From: a virus
DNA: 45,630 nucleotides
Virus record (IMG/VR): IMGVR_UViG_3300032053_000144
Location: 1 to 45,630 of that record
Direction: 5' to 3' (one strand)
Positions 8,189 through 17,527 of this stretch are shown in pieces. How positions within the stretch are numbered: position 1 is the first letter of the stretch; the number at the start of each line of letters is the position of its first letter. Under the pieces are notes generated by a model that had not been told where the DNA came from, did no database searches, and saw only the letters and a program-made list of their open reading frames with translations. Both the position numbers and the translations under genes were made by a program.

Positions 8189-8887
8189 TTATAAATTTCT
8201 TACTATACTATTTAATACAGCTCTTACATAATTTGGAGAATGCATCATTAAAATATTTTTAGTTAATGATATTGCTTGTCCAATACTGGCAGAAGCTGGG
8301 ATTTTTTTATTAGAAATATTATATTCATTTAACATATATATTTTTTTCTTTAGCCCATTAATAGATTTTTCTCGACGTTCTCGAGATATGCGTCTCATAA
8401 GAAATTTGATAATTTCGGCTATATATTTTCCAGCATAAGACGGATCTCCCATTTCTATGGCTGATGCTACTTTAGCTAAATTATCTTCTAAACTATCTAT
8501 AAATTTTAATGCTTCTTGTAATGCTAATTCCTCTGGATTACTTTCTTCCTCTATTAATGCATTATCAAATACATTTTTATAAATTTGTTTAAATTGTTTT
8601 AATATTTCTGGTGGAAATTTAGCAGTTATTTGTCTAATAAGTGAAGAATAAGTAATCTCTTCATTAGTAATATTGGCTTTTTTATGTTTAAAAAATTCAA
8701 TTTGACGCAATCGTTTAACGGCTTGCGCTTTAGTTTTAAATTTACCTAAAAGCTTACCTTTTTTAGAATATACTCCCCAATAGCCTTTGGGTATTTTTTT
8801 AATAATAGCTATTTTAGATAAACCTATGGCGTCTGTTTTGCACAGCTCTTCAAATAATGAGCTATGGATTAACAGTGTATTAATCAT
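8189..8887 (-). CDS. Virion-block protein with a Gly/Lys-rich KTKAQAVKRL motif
   Basis: 232 residues. Residues ~32-70 contain KGYWGVYSKKGKLLGKF followed by TKAQAVKRLRQIEFFKH, a short basic beta-alpha motif I have often seen in phage structural or DNA-associated proteins. The rest is helical, with SRERREKS in a basic stretch. The ATG overlaps the end of the upstream gene, with TTAGGGTT as ribosome-binding site. Function unknown; the motif could bind nucleic acid or act as a small assembly domain. Confidence 0.6.
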   Translation of the reverse strand: MINTLLIHSSLFEELCKTDAIGLSKIAIIKKIPKGYWGVYSKKGKLLGKFKTKAQAVKRLRQIEFFKHKKANITNEEITYSSLIRQITAKFPPEILKQFKQIYKNVFDNALIEEESNPEELALQEALKFIDSLEDNLAKVASAIEMGDPSYAGKYIAEIIKFLMRRISRERREKSINGLKKKIYMLNEYNISNKKIPASASIGQAISLTKNILMMHSPNYVRAVLNSIVRNL

Positions 8888-9215
8888 TAAACCCTAACAT
8901 TGCTTTAATTTTTCTTGTATGCCCAGAACCCAACAATACATCATTCAAACTACCACTACTATTTACTTCTGTAAAGGCTTTAATAGCCCAAGTATTTATA
9001 TAAATAATATTACCAGATTTTATCTCATTTTGTTTATTAATATAAAAACAATCAAGAATTATAAAGTCATCTACTATATCTTTTAAAAACCCATAAATTA
9101 CACCGTTAACTTTTTTTACGTGATCGCTCATTACCAGCTCTTCGTAATCATCGCCAATGGAAATTTCTAATAATTTTTCTTTTAAGGTTGGTAATAATGC
9201 GTTTATTTTACTCAT
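8880..9215 (-). CDS. Small beta-rich virion-block protein, function unknown
   Basis: 111 residues with alternating hydrophobic strands (VNGVIYGFLKDIVDDFIIL, then GNIIYINTWAIKAF), a pattern that would suit a small barrel or Sm-like fold. The start overlaps the upstream TGA as ATGA, and the end overlaps the next gene by eight bases. No catalytic motif. Likely a late gene from its position. Confidence 0.55.
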   Translation of the reverse strand: MSKINALLPTLKEKLLEISIGDDYEELVMSDHVKKVNGVIYGFLKDIVDDFIILDCFYINKQNEIKSGNIIYINTWAIKAFTEVNSSGSLNDVLLGSGHTRKIKAMLGFND

Positions 9216-10066
9216 TTTTTATCTCGTAAATGTAAATCAAACCGCGAGGCGACGCGCATCAGCTCTTTTGAAGTATAAGGATATGAAGAGTTCTTTAATA
9301 TTGAATAATTATTACTTTCAGATGCAGAAATAAATTTACTCATTAGTGCCATTAATTTGTTCATAAAAGATGCCCAATATGATTGTTGGGGTTGTAATTG
9401 CGTTGGCACTGCTGCCGATGGCGCATGGGTATCACTAACTTGTACGCCGGTAGCATTATGCATGGCTTTTATAGCATTTTGATAAGTAGATCTTGATTTG
9501 GTTCGATCGACTTGAGCTTGCATATCTCTTAATCTAATAACTCCGGGCATTGAGCCGTGAAATAAGCTATTTTCTTTATATGCTTTTGATTCAAAATTAG
9601 GATCAAGTTTAACACCAATATCATAATACTTTTTACTCCATACGCGATTACCAACTCTAATCGTTTCTGGATGTTCTTCAACAAATATTGCATCAGGATC
9701 ATTGCGCTGTATGCCTGGTAATCGTAATCCAACTGGCAAATATGTGGCAATATAAAATTTTGCTGCGGATTCAAGTGGTCTGCCATTAAAGTTTGCTTGA
9801 GCTTGAATATATTTTTTTACATAATCTAATTGCTCTATGGCTGATACATTTCCAAATTCTTTCCAATTTTTATCATATCCTAAGCCTTTTAGAGTTCCCT
9901 CTGAAAATTGAATTAATCCAATTACGTGGGCTCCGGCTTGATTGGGAATATTAGGATTAATTCCTGATTCGGAAGCCATAATTGCAATTATATCTTCCGG
10001 CTTCATGCCTACTTCAGAGGCAATCTGCACCAATTTGGGATAAAAATTTGCACCTAGGTTTGCCAT
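9212..10066 (-). CDS. Lytic transglycosylase (SLT/lysozyme-like), virion-associated
   Basis: 284 residues. The N-terminal ~140 match the soluble lytic transglycosylase pattern: helix, then IMASESGINPNIPN with catalytic Glu33, then AGAHVIGLIQFSEGTLKGLG and an aromatic-rich helical region with AAKFYIATYLP. Such enzymes cleave glycan strands of peptidoglycan and in phage virions help the tail cross the wall. No signal peptide, and placement inside the structural operon favours a virion enzyme over a lysis protein. The C-terminal half (from ~150) is Gln/Ser-rich with helices and could be the structural anchor. Start TAATG-coupled to the upstream gene; it ends with TGA. Confidence 0.75.
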   Translation of the reverse strand: MANLGANFYPKLVQIASEVGMKPEDIIAIMASESGINPNIPNQAGAHVIGLIQFSEGTLKGLGYDKNWKEFGNVSAIEQLDYVKKYIQAQANFNGRPLESAAKFYIATYLPVGLRLPGIQRNDPDAIFVEEHPETIRVGNRVWSKKYYDIGVKLDPNFESKAYKENSLFHGSMPGVIRLRDMQAQVDRTKSRSTYQNAIKAMHNATGVQVSDTHAPSAAVPTQLQPQQSYWASFMNKLMALMSKFISASESNNYSILKNSSYPYTSKELMRVASRFDLHLRDKK

Positions 10067-12078
10067 TAGTCTTCATTATATTGGTCGATTTGATCTGAAA
10101 AATCTTCATCGCCAACACCCTCGGGTTGTTCTAATTCTTCATCTGTTTGTGGAATTTTAGCTGCCTCTATTCCAAATTGTCTTTTTATACTTCGAATAGT
10201 TAACATACCTTTTGTAGCCGAAACTCTGCATTTAATATGCAATTTAGCGACACCAGATAAATATGTATTAATATCAGCTAAATTAATTCTTGTATATATT
10301 TCTATAGACTTATCTCGTGGATTAAATTCATCCATTACAGGATCGGAGTGCGTAACCCAACCATTATATATGGCTTGTTTCATTAGTGGAATTAAATTTT
10401 GTTCTATAGATTCTATGTAGGGTTCTAAACTAGTAAATCTCTGAACAATACCCAAACGTGTTGCAAAATCTTTTATGACCGTTCTTGTTGTCTCTGGTGT
10501 AATTCTCATTTTATCAGGAGTAATAGCTCTTAATAAACCAAGATCAGTATATGATCTATCTATGCGCCCTTCAGGCAAATCAAGCGTAGGTGGGCGTAAA
10601 AAATTTTGCCTTTCCTCAACTAATTCTTGTGGCTTTGGTGCAACATATTGTAATCCGGATCGCATCGGTTGCTGAACTTGAGGAGTGCCTGTTGGAGGCG
10701 TCTTTCCCAATTCAACTTCTTCTGCCGGACTAGTTACAGCCGGCTTTGATTTTAAAAAATCAAAAATGCCCGCAGTCTTATAATTATTTATAACGTTATG
10801 GGCTATGGTGAGTAATTTGGCACTTGCCTCCGAATTAGTATCTTCTAGTTGTGCAGAATATTTTAATAATTCATTAACAAATAATGATGAATTATTTTGA
10901 TTTGCATAAATAGAAATTTGATCAAGAAATGCCATATGTGTTTTTTTAGTAACCGGATGAGGCAGATCCATTGTAGTGAATTCATCCACTGGACCTTGCG
11001 TTTTTTCAAATTCGTCTAATTTTTTAGTTTTTTCTTCATTCTCCGGCGGTTTCGGCTGTTGCTTTTTCCACTCTTCAAAAGACAATTCATTTATTTGGTT
11101 TTTTGGCACTACAGGTTGTCCTGGTAGCGGTGGAGCAACAAAAGGTGTTGGAGGCGTTGGAGGAGTTTTTTCTTTAATACTTTGCTCATATCGATCATTT
11201 TCCTCAACTTGTTTGATATTAAAATCATCATATGTTTGAGGTGTGCGCGTATTATAGTCTTGTTGTTTTTGCTGTTGTTCTTGTAAGGCTTGTGCCGCTT
11301 TAGCCGCCTTATGTTGTTTCAACGGTTCAATAACTTCTGCACGATAATGTGTATAAACCTTATGATATGCTTTAAATTTTGCCACAAAGTCTTTGGATTT
11401 AGCAATATAAAGCGTTGAATTGCGTCGAGATACGCCACTCTCTAATTCGCTAAATATTGATAAAAGATCTCTTAACATTTTATCTGATTTTTGCACTAAA
11501 TTTGTCGTTAAATTTTTAATTTTTTTAACGAAATCAGTATTGAATCTTTTTTCTAACAACCGACGTGAGAGACCTTTGCCAGTTAAAATATTAGCCGCCG
11601 TATCTGTAACTATATCTTTGCCTGATAAAAATTTCTCTTTCGTCCAATCAAGAATACCGGCTTCTTTAACTAAAGCGTCAAACTCTTCACAAGCCTCTTT
11701 AATAGCGGCATCAGGATCGTATTGAAATAATTCTTCTTGCTCCGGACCTTCAAAATCACTTAAAAAGTAATCATAATTGCCTATTTCAATATTTTTATAA
11801 AATTGTTCTAAAATATGAGCAATGGTTCTTACGCGGGCATGAAATCCGGTAATTTGATGAGCTGCATTTAAATAATCACGTTGACGTACGTTGGATTTTG
11901 CAAATCTAATAAGAGGTCTAACATCTGCAGCTATATCTCTAATTTCTTTATCAACATCTCTCATCTTTTGCATTATTGCTGCAAATTCATCGTTACGATA
12001 CTCTAACGCTTTACCTGAAAGGTTAGCCGTTTCCCAAACCCTACTACGTAATGATCGTTTTTGAGCGAACTTATCCAT
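10066..12078 (-). CDS. Large virion structural protein with central Pro/Gln-rich linker
   Basis: 670 residues. N-terminal ~260 are helical and highly charged. Residues ~265-380 are Gln- and Pro-rich low complexity (EEQQQKQQ-type tract, TPPTPPTPFVAPPLPGQP). A helical segment follows, then a second Pro-rich linker, and the last ~170 contain a more ordered alpha/beta region (PYIESIEQNLIPLMKQAIYN, AKLHIKCRVSATKGMLTIRS). The two-linker architecture recurs in the protein at 20204..21907, suggesting similar virion roles. It lies just downstream of the portal, where neck, adaptor or inner-head proteins are often coded, but no defined family is recognised. TTGAGG is not at this start; the ATG at 12078 follows GTTTTTAA. 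Confidence 0.65.
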   Translation of the reverse strand: MDKFAQKRSLRSRVWETANLSGKALEYRNDEFAAIMQKMRDVDKEIRDIAADVRPLIRFAKSNVRQRDYLNAAHQITGFHARVRTIAHILEQFYKNIEIGNYDYFLSDFEGPEQEELFQYDPDAAIKEACEEFDALVKEAGILDWTKEKFLSGKDIVTDTAANILTGKGLSRRLLEKRFNTDFVKKIKNLTTNLVQKSDKMLRDLLSIFSELESGVSRRNSTLYIAKSKDFVAKFKAYHKVYTHYRAEVIEPLKQHKAAKAAQALQEQQQKQQDYNTRTPQTYDDFNIKQVEENDRYEQSIKEKTPPTPPTPFVAPPLPGQPVVPKNQINELSFEEWKKQQPKPPENEEKTKKLDEFEKTQGPVDEFTTMDLPHPVTKKTHMAFLDQISIYANQNNSSLFVNELLKYSAQLEDTNSEASAKLLTIAHNVINNYKTAGIFDFLKSKPAVTSPAEEVELGKTPPTGTPQVQQPMRSGLQYVAPKPQELVEERQNFLRPPTLDLPEGRIDRSYTDLGLLRAITPDKMRITPETTRTVIKDFATRLGIVQRFTSLEPYIESIEQNLIPLMKQAIYNGWVTHSDPVMDEFNPRDKSIEIYTRINLADINTYLSGVAKLHIKCRVSATKGMLTIRSIKRQFGIEAAKIPQTDEELEQPEGVGDEDFSDQIDQYNED

Positions 12079-12143
12079 TTAAAAACCTCAAGAGACTATA
12101 ATTCAGAAGAATGCAAAATTATGGAGTATTGAAGCTTAAATAA

Positions 12144-13898
12144 TTATGGTGCGGGCGGAGATGCGGGACCGCCAGCTTCAGGGGGAGGAGGTAATCCTGG
12201 GGGCGCTTCAAGTCCAGGCATTCCACCACCACCACCACCATCACCACCGCCGCCAGAGGGCTCATCGTAAGGACTCATGCCTGGAAGAGGAGCGTCTAAG
12301 GTTTCCGGAATTTCATCCTCTTCATTAAGAGTGCGCAATTCATTTAAATTCATTTGTTTTAGAGATGCTTGTTCTTTTTCACGAATAGCATCCGCTATGT
12401 CTTCTTTACGAATTTTACGGCGCTCTTCCTCCCATTCTAAGCCTAATGAGCGATATAAAGTATGAACCGAGACTCTCTTTTGTTCGCCGGTTAAATCTTT
12501 TAGACTCTGAACATATGATTCAAGATCAAATAAACTCATATGATTCCAATCAATTTCTGGAATAATTAAAGTTTTTTCACCATCCACATAATCATAAAAT
12601 TCATTTAGTTTAGCAATGGGTTGAAAAATCTTTTTTCGCAACCAGGCTGACATCATATTTCTAAATTGCATATAGCGTTGACGCAAAACATCCAATGATA
12701 TTCCACCGTTAGCATAGCTAATATCACCGCCACCCTCAATAACAATTTGAGGAATCATAAGACCGGCATACATTTCTTTTAACAACTGCGCAAAGTCATT
12801 AGTTGTATCGTATATGCCGGCTCCGGCGCCTACTGTTTCAACAGTTACAGCATCGTGAGTAAAAATTTTGAAATTTTTATCTGAAGTTGCGGCTGACCAC
12901 ACTTCACGCCAAGCGTCTAAATCTACCGGACTAGCGCGATAATCAGATGTGCCGCCGCCTATTTTAACAATTCTCATAGGATTGATCATATCTTGCGCTT
13001 GTGCAAATTTACACTCTTTGATCATATCAAATAACATTAAAGAGCGAAAAATACTTACCGGCAATCCGGTTCCTCTCACTTCATAAGGACTAATACGACG
13101 AGCCAAATGAGAGACATATAAATTATCTAATGGAATATTTTGTCCGCGGCGCACATAATTAATAATAGTATCATTTAATTGTTTGCGTTGTTCAATATCG
13201 GCAGGCAAATTGGACATACAAATACGACGCAAACTCTCATCTGGTCGTAACATTATAACCGGTTCGCTTGCTATAACCGAACGTTTAATTACGATATAAT
13301 CTGGATTTTGAATATGCAGCCGAGACCATTTGGCATTTCTCTCATCTAATTCGCCATAGATAACCGCTTCGCCTAATAGCCAATATTCTTGAGCTGCCTG
13401 CGAACAAATATTCATTAAGTCAATTTCTTCAATCATATTACTAAAGAATTTTTCTACTTTTTTATTTGGACATTTAATATTAAGCTTACTTATAGGATAA
13501 GTGCTGTGCAAATTAATTGCATTTTGCACAATGGGATTTAAAGCATAAAAGCTGCGACACCAAGCATTCATTGTAGCTCGATCGCGAGGTAAATTTAAAT
13601 TACTTGTTAGCCATAACGGTGAATAAACTTCTGGATTTTGATAAGTAGAGTTATTAACACTTCCTTTAAAGGAATTTGCCGCAGAATCTCCTGCAGATTG
13701 TGCGTATTTTTGGAATTCACTTACGCCACTAACAGCGTAAGATGCTGGTCCTAATGCAGTACCTCGAGAATTGCTCGCCGTACCATCGCGAAAAGTTCCC
13801 TGCTGCACCTCACCTTCTAGTTGTTCTCTGCGATATTGAGAAACAGCTTTATACATTTGGGGAGTTACAGGTGGTGCTAATTTATTATTGTCTGCCAT
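12144..13898 (-). CDS. Portal protein
   Basis: 584 residues. The order and composition fit phage portal proteins: N-terminal flexible region, a WLTSNLNLPRDRATMNAWCR segment, an alpha/beta clip and stem region, then ISLDVLRQRYMQFRNMMSAW and the conserved IPEIDWNHMSLFD and LEWEEERRKIRKEDIADA helices, ending in a Gly/Pro-only tail (GGGGDGGGGGGMPG type). The portal forms the dodecameric ring at the capsid vertex and the dock for the terminase. Immediate adjacency to the large terminase supports this. The Gly/Pro C-terminal tail is longer than usual. Identification is by pattern, not alignment. Confidence 0.8.
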   Translation of the reverse strand: MADNNKLAPPVTPQMYKAVSQYRREQLEGEVQQGTFRDGTASNSRGTALGPASYAVSGVSEFQKYAQSAGDSAANSFKGSVNNSTYQNPEVYSPLWLTSNLNLPRDRATMNAWCRSFYALNPIVQNAINLHSTYPISKLNIKCPNKKVEKFFSNMIEEIDLMNICSQAAQEYWLLGEAVIYGELDERNAKWSRLHIQNPDYIVIKRSVIASEPVIMLRPDESLRRICMSNLPADIEQRKQLNDTIINYVRRGQNIPLDNLYVSHLARRISPYEVRGTGLPVSIFRSLMLFDMIKECKFAQAQDMINPMRIVKIGGGTSDYRASPVDLDAWREVWSAATSDKNFKIFTHDAVTVETVGAGAGIYDTTNDFAQLLKEMYAGLMIPQIVIEGGGDISYANGGISLDVLRQRYMQFRNMMSAWLRKKIFQPIAKLNEFYDYVDGEKTLIIPEIDWNHMSLFDLESYVQSLKDLTGEQKRVSVHTLYRSLGLEWEEERRKIRKEDIADAIREKEQASLKQMNLNELRTLNEEDEIPETLDAPLPGMSPYDEPSGGGGDGGGGGGMPGLEAPPGLPPPPEAGGPASPPAP

Positions 13899-13935
13899 TT
13901 AAAACCTATGTCATTTAATATATATCATACAAATA

Positions 13936-16842
13936 TTATCTAGAAGAATAAACAGCCATCACTGATGCTTGTTTTTTCTTTCCAATATCATTTTGTAATA
14001 AAGAATTTCTTACTTGAAAACCTTGAGATAAAAAGAACTTATATGCTATATAAGCATTTAATAAAGCCATAAATCCATCATTTACGCCTGCTTTAATATA
14101 GTGAGGAGTCACTTCTCCGGTTCGCGAAAGGCTTGGTTTAATTTCCATATTAGCACAATGCTGAATGAGCCAAGCTATTTGTTCATAACTGCCCAGCGGA
14201 AATCTAATTAAACCTTGCTTCATCTGCTCATATAATTCCATAATCCAAAAATCTCTTTCAAATGTAATAACTTTAGGAAAGATATCTGCATTATATTTAA
14301 CTTTTTCTGTAACTCTACCTGCTGCCTGAGAGGCAAGAAATTTATCACCATATTCTGTTTGCATAATTTCATTAAAATCGTGCGCATATCCAATATCGCA
14401 AACTGCTAATTTGCATTTATATCTTTTCATTTCTTCATCTAAAACGCTTTTTTTACTCGCTAAATCATTTCTTTTAAATTTAAAAGCGTGTTCAATAGAT
14501 AATTTTCCGGGACCCGTAAGGGATAAAACTACCGCAGTGCTATAACTTTGTCCCTGTCCTCTAATTTTATCAGAATTAACCAACTGTTCCAGATCGGCTT
14601 TAGCGCCGATATCTATTCCAAGAAATGTGATAACTTCTTCGCCTGGAGCGACAGCCCCTCTAAATTTTCTTTCTGGATCGCCACATTTGATGCGAATTTC
14701 TTCTGGAGTAATAATTCCAGCTTCACCTTGAAAAAATTCTCCCAAAATTTCATTTTGATACGATCGCTCGGTGTTAATTGCCGAATTACCTGGCTTCTTA
14801 TCCATAATCTGTTCTTTGGTAAATTCTGGCAAATATAATTGATTTAAATGAAATCCAACGAATTTTGCCTCTGCTGGATCTTTTAATGGAATCCATTTGC
14901 CGCGATCAATGGCTTGTAACCGATCTTGTTCATAATTACAATGAGTGCATTTAACTATATTTCCATAAATCCAAATAGATTCCCAATCATTAGATCCAGG
15001 CGTATAAAGGGGGAAAGTTTTTTTACATTGCTCGCAGCCTAAATGATAAAATTGTTGCGAAGACTGTTGCCATAAATGCCAAAATTCAGAGCCCCGTTGC
15101 AATGGTGTGCCAAAAAATACCTGCACGCCTTCGCCAAGCATTCCATATTGTGCTTTAGTTAAAACTTTTGTTGAATTAGATAATGCCGCTGGCGGCATTT
15201 CTTGACAATTATGAACTATTGGTCCGCCACTATTCTTACTTCTTCTCGAAGGAGCAATAACAAAATTATGATTATCTGCAATTTCAATATCATAAACATT
15301 TTCCAATGTATTACATAGTTCAATACTATCTACTACTGTAAAATTATATGATTTATAATCATTATTCCATATATAGTCACTATTAATATAGTTACTTACT
15401 TTATATGATAAATTTTTATGAATATATGGTCGTATAATATTGCATAATTCGCTAAATCCTTTTTTATTAAAAAATAGTGAAAAATATTTTTTATTATTTG
15501 AAGCCTTATATAATTTATAATGACACTCAATACCTAATGATCTAAATTTTTCAACAAATCTTATGTGACTATCTTCATCAAAGGAGTTTGTAGATATGCA
15601 TCCGCTAGACCCAGTATTCCAAGTATTTCTATTACCATCATCCATAAACCATATTGCTATCCCGCGAGCGTCTAAATTATCTAAAATCCATTGAGGACAA
15701 GTAGTTTTAGTAAGAGGTAATTCTTCTTGTAATCCAAATGTTTTGGTGCAAAATTTAATTGCTTCTTTATTAGAATAACCATTTTTTTGTATTTTTATAG
15801 TTTTACAATTAAATTGTTCAGCTTTCCATTGACAATATTCTGTTTGTTTTATATCATGTATAATATTTAATCTATATCTATTATTTTTATAGGTGGATAA
15901 ATGACCATCTCCAAGAAATGATCCTAAAATAATTTGCATTTGATCATCATTAACCGCTCGAATACAAAGATTAGTTCCATTTGATGTTTTTAATAAAGTT
16001 CCGACAGTTAAATTATTAGCTTCTTTCCAACCATTTTCAGTTAGAAACCTATGATTTGGAGTACATTTAATTATTTTATTACCACATATTATTTTTAATA
16101 ATTGCCTTTCTCCCTTGTTCCAAGCATTTGTTATTTTTTTATATTCAAAAAGTTCAGTATTTTCATTAAATGATTTAATAAGGGGGGTTGTTTTTCCTAA
16201 AAGGAAATTATCATATAATTTTCCTATTTTTTCTTTTCCATCAGTAGTTTCAACATACTGATCATATGGAAAACATTCATCAAAGAACATAACATCAGCC
16301 GTTTTTCCACGTAATCTGGAACCCTCTAAACCAACCGACTCAATCCATAAATGATTACCACCAATAAATTGTTTAAATCCCATATTATCATTTGCTTGTG
16401 ATGAAGTATCAATCAATGACTTCATATATGGTTTTTGTCCTTTTTTACCATTAGTAAGATTAACTAAAATGGAGGACTCAATCATAGAGGCTAATTTTGT
16501 TTTTGAATATGCTGCTGCACGATCCAAAGTGGGCCAATTATGAATAATTCTCATAGGAGGATTATTAGCCGTGCCAAATAATCCAGAACCCATAAAATAC
16601 ATCTCTAATGCAGATGCAGTCGTTGTTCCGGCAACCTGGCGCGCCTTAACCCATACTACTGGCTTACCATCTCTATCTAACGCTTTAACACCTATGTATC
16701 TAAAAATATCAACTAACGGCTTATAGCCGCTGGCGGTTAATCTAAATGGCTTACCATCAAGAGTTAAATATTTTTCTGACCACGCAACTGGATCCATAGC
16801 TAATAATGAATCTCGTATCTTATTGAATATTTGGTCTGACAT
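13936..16842 (-). CDS. terL: Terminase large subunit containing an intein
   Basis: 968 residues from the ATG at 16842 (an in-frame GTG at 16872 adds ten). The ATPase half has a deviant Walker A, VKARQVAGTTTA, with the Lys before Arg rather than in GK(S/T), and Walker B ADVMFFDE. Directly after that Glu an intein (15208..16275) interrupts the gene; the extein resumes with CQEMPPAAL and a coupling motif region FFGTPLQRGS. The nuclease half has FLGIDIGAKADL, LAVCDIGYAHD and VNDGFMALLNAY, matching the acidic RNase H-like nuclease motifs. A CEQCKK...CTHCNYE pair set may be a zinc ribbon between domains. The spliced protein, about 612 residues, is normal for TerL. It drives DNA packaging with the portal encoded downstream. 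Confidence 0.9.
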   Translation of the reverse strand: MSDQIFNKIRDSLLAMDPVAWSEKYLTLDGKPFRLTASGYKPLVDIFRYIGVKALDRDGKPVVWVKARQVAGTTTASALEMYFMGSGLFGTANNPPMRIIHNWPTLDRAAAYSKTKLASMIESSILVNLTNGKKGQKPYMKSLIDTSSQANDNMGFKQFIGGNHLWIESVGLEGSRLRGKTADVMFFDECFPYDQYVETTDGKEKIGKLYDNFLLGKTTPLIKSFNENTELFEYKKITNAWNKGERQLLKIICGNKIIKCTPNHRFLTENGWKEANNLTVGTLLKTSNGTNLCIRAVNDDQMQIILGSFLGDGHLSTYKNNRYRLNIIHDIKQTEYCQWKAEQFNCKTIKIQKNGYSNKEAIKFCTKTFGLQEELPLTKTTCPQWILDNLDARGIAIWFMDDGNRNTWNTGSSGCISTNSFDEDSHIRFVEKFRSLGIECHYKLYKASNNKKYFSLFFNKKGFSELCNIIRPYIHKNLSYKVSNYINSDYIWNNDYKSYNFTVVDSIELCNTLENVYDIEIADNHNFVIAPSRRSKNSGGPIVHNCQEMPPAALSNSTKVLTKAQYGMLGEGVQVFFGTPLQRGSEFWHLWQQSSQQFYHLGCEQCKKTFPLYTPGSNDWESIWIYGNIVKCTHCNYEQDRLQAIDRGKWIPLKDPAEAKFVGFHLNQLYLPEFTKEQIMDKKPGNSAINTERSYQNEILGEFFQGEAGIITPEEIRIKCGDPERKFRGAVAPGEEVITFLGIDIGAKADLEQLVNSDKIRGQGQSYSTAVVLSLTGPGKLSIEHAFKFKRNDLASKKSVLDEEMKRYKCKLAVCDIGYAHDFNEIMQTEYGDKFLASQAAGRVTEKVKYNADIFPKVITFERDFWIMELYEQMKQGLIRFPLGSYEQIAWLIQHCANMEIKPSLSRTGEVTPHYIKAGVNDGFMALLNAYIAYKFFLSQGFQVRNSLLQNDIGKKKQASVMAVYSSR
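15208..16275 (-). other. Intein with LAGLIDADG homing endonuclease inside terminase
   Basis: Codes 356 residues. The N-terminal splice residue is Cys (FFDE|CFPYDQYVETTDG). Block B is CTPNHRFLTENGW. Two dodecapeptide motifs, IILGSFLGDGHLS and GIAIWFMDDGNRN, mark a single-chain LAGLIDADG endonuclease. The C-terminal splice region is VYDIEIADNHNFVIA ... GGPIVHN followed by Cys+1 (HN|CQEMP). All canonical catalytic residues for class 1 splicing (Cys1, penultimate His, terminal Asn, Cys+1) are present. The reading frame is open throughout. It sits exactly after the Walker B catalytic acid, so an unspliced terminase cannot be active. Confidence 0.92.
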
Positions 16843-16919
16843 ATAATGGCTTATTAAAAATAATTTTCTCACAAATTTAGGTTTGCAAGTTTTATGTTAT
16901 AACTGTAATTGTAGTAAAA

Positions 16920-17516
16920 TTACTGCTGCTTAAAAGGCTCACAAATAGATAACGGGTCATCTGTTGTTGCTGGCGCCGACTGATCGACTTTGCCAAGATG
17001 TAAATCTACTTTATTATGATCGGCTTGCTGCATTGTAGCTTCACCAATTCTTTTACTTATATAAGCCTTTACACCGTCATCTACATCGCTTCTATCTGGT
17101 AATTTATTGCGCACATCATCTAATTTCATTAATTCATGACATACGGATTCAACCGAAGTTCCGGGACGATCTGCAACATAATTATCAATAAAAACTTTCA
17201 TTTCTGGAATAGTTTTAAAACTCTCTGGCTCACTATCTAGTGAAGCTTTTACTCGCAATAATGCATTTAATCCGGTGCGCTCTTTTAGATCTTTAACAGC
17301 TTCATCTACATTTGAAAATTTAGATTTGGTATTACCTATGATAGCCGAAATATCATCATAAATGGATCGTTGTGCCTGCGATTGAGATTGGACGGATGTT
17401 TTTTCTAAATTACCAATAAAATCATCAATCCAAGAAGGATTATTGGCAGATTTTTCTGCAGAAGAATCATCTCTACTTACACTGGGTAATGCTCTTCGTG
17501 AATATTTATTAGACAT
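16920..17516 (-). CDS. Unknown late protein upstream of the large terminase
   Basis: 198 residues, soluble, Asp/Ser/Lys-rich, with helical segments (SIYDDISAIIGNTKSKF, DEAVKDLKERTGLNALLRV) and a polar C-terminus ending DDPLSICEPFKQQ. A gene just upstream of TerL is often the small terminase subunit, but I see no HTH, so that assignment is not made. Ribosome-binding site AGGAGC-like (TTAGGAGCTTA before the ATG). Confidence 0.55.
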   Translation of the reverse strand: MSNKYSRRALPSVSRDDSSAEKSANNPSWIDDFIGNLEKTSVQSQSQAQRSIYDDISAIIGNTKSKFSNVDEAVKDLKERTGLNALLRVKASLDSEPESFKTIPEMKVFIDNYVADRPGTSVESVCHELMKLDDVRNKLPDRSDVDDGVKAYISKRIGEATMQQADHNKVDLHLGKVDQSAPATTDDPLSICEPFKQQ

Positions 17517-17527
17517 TAAGCTCCTAA

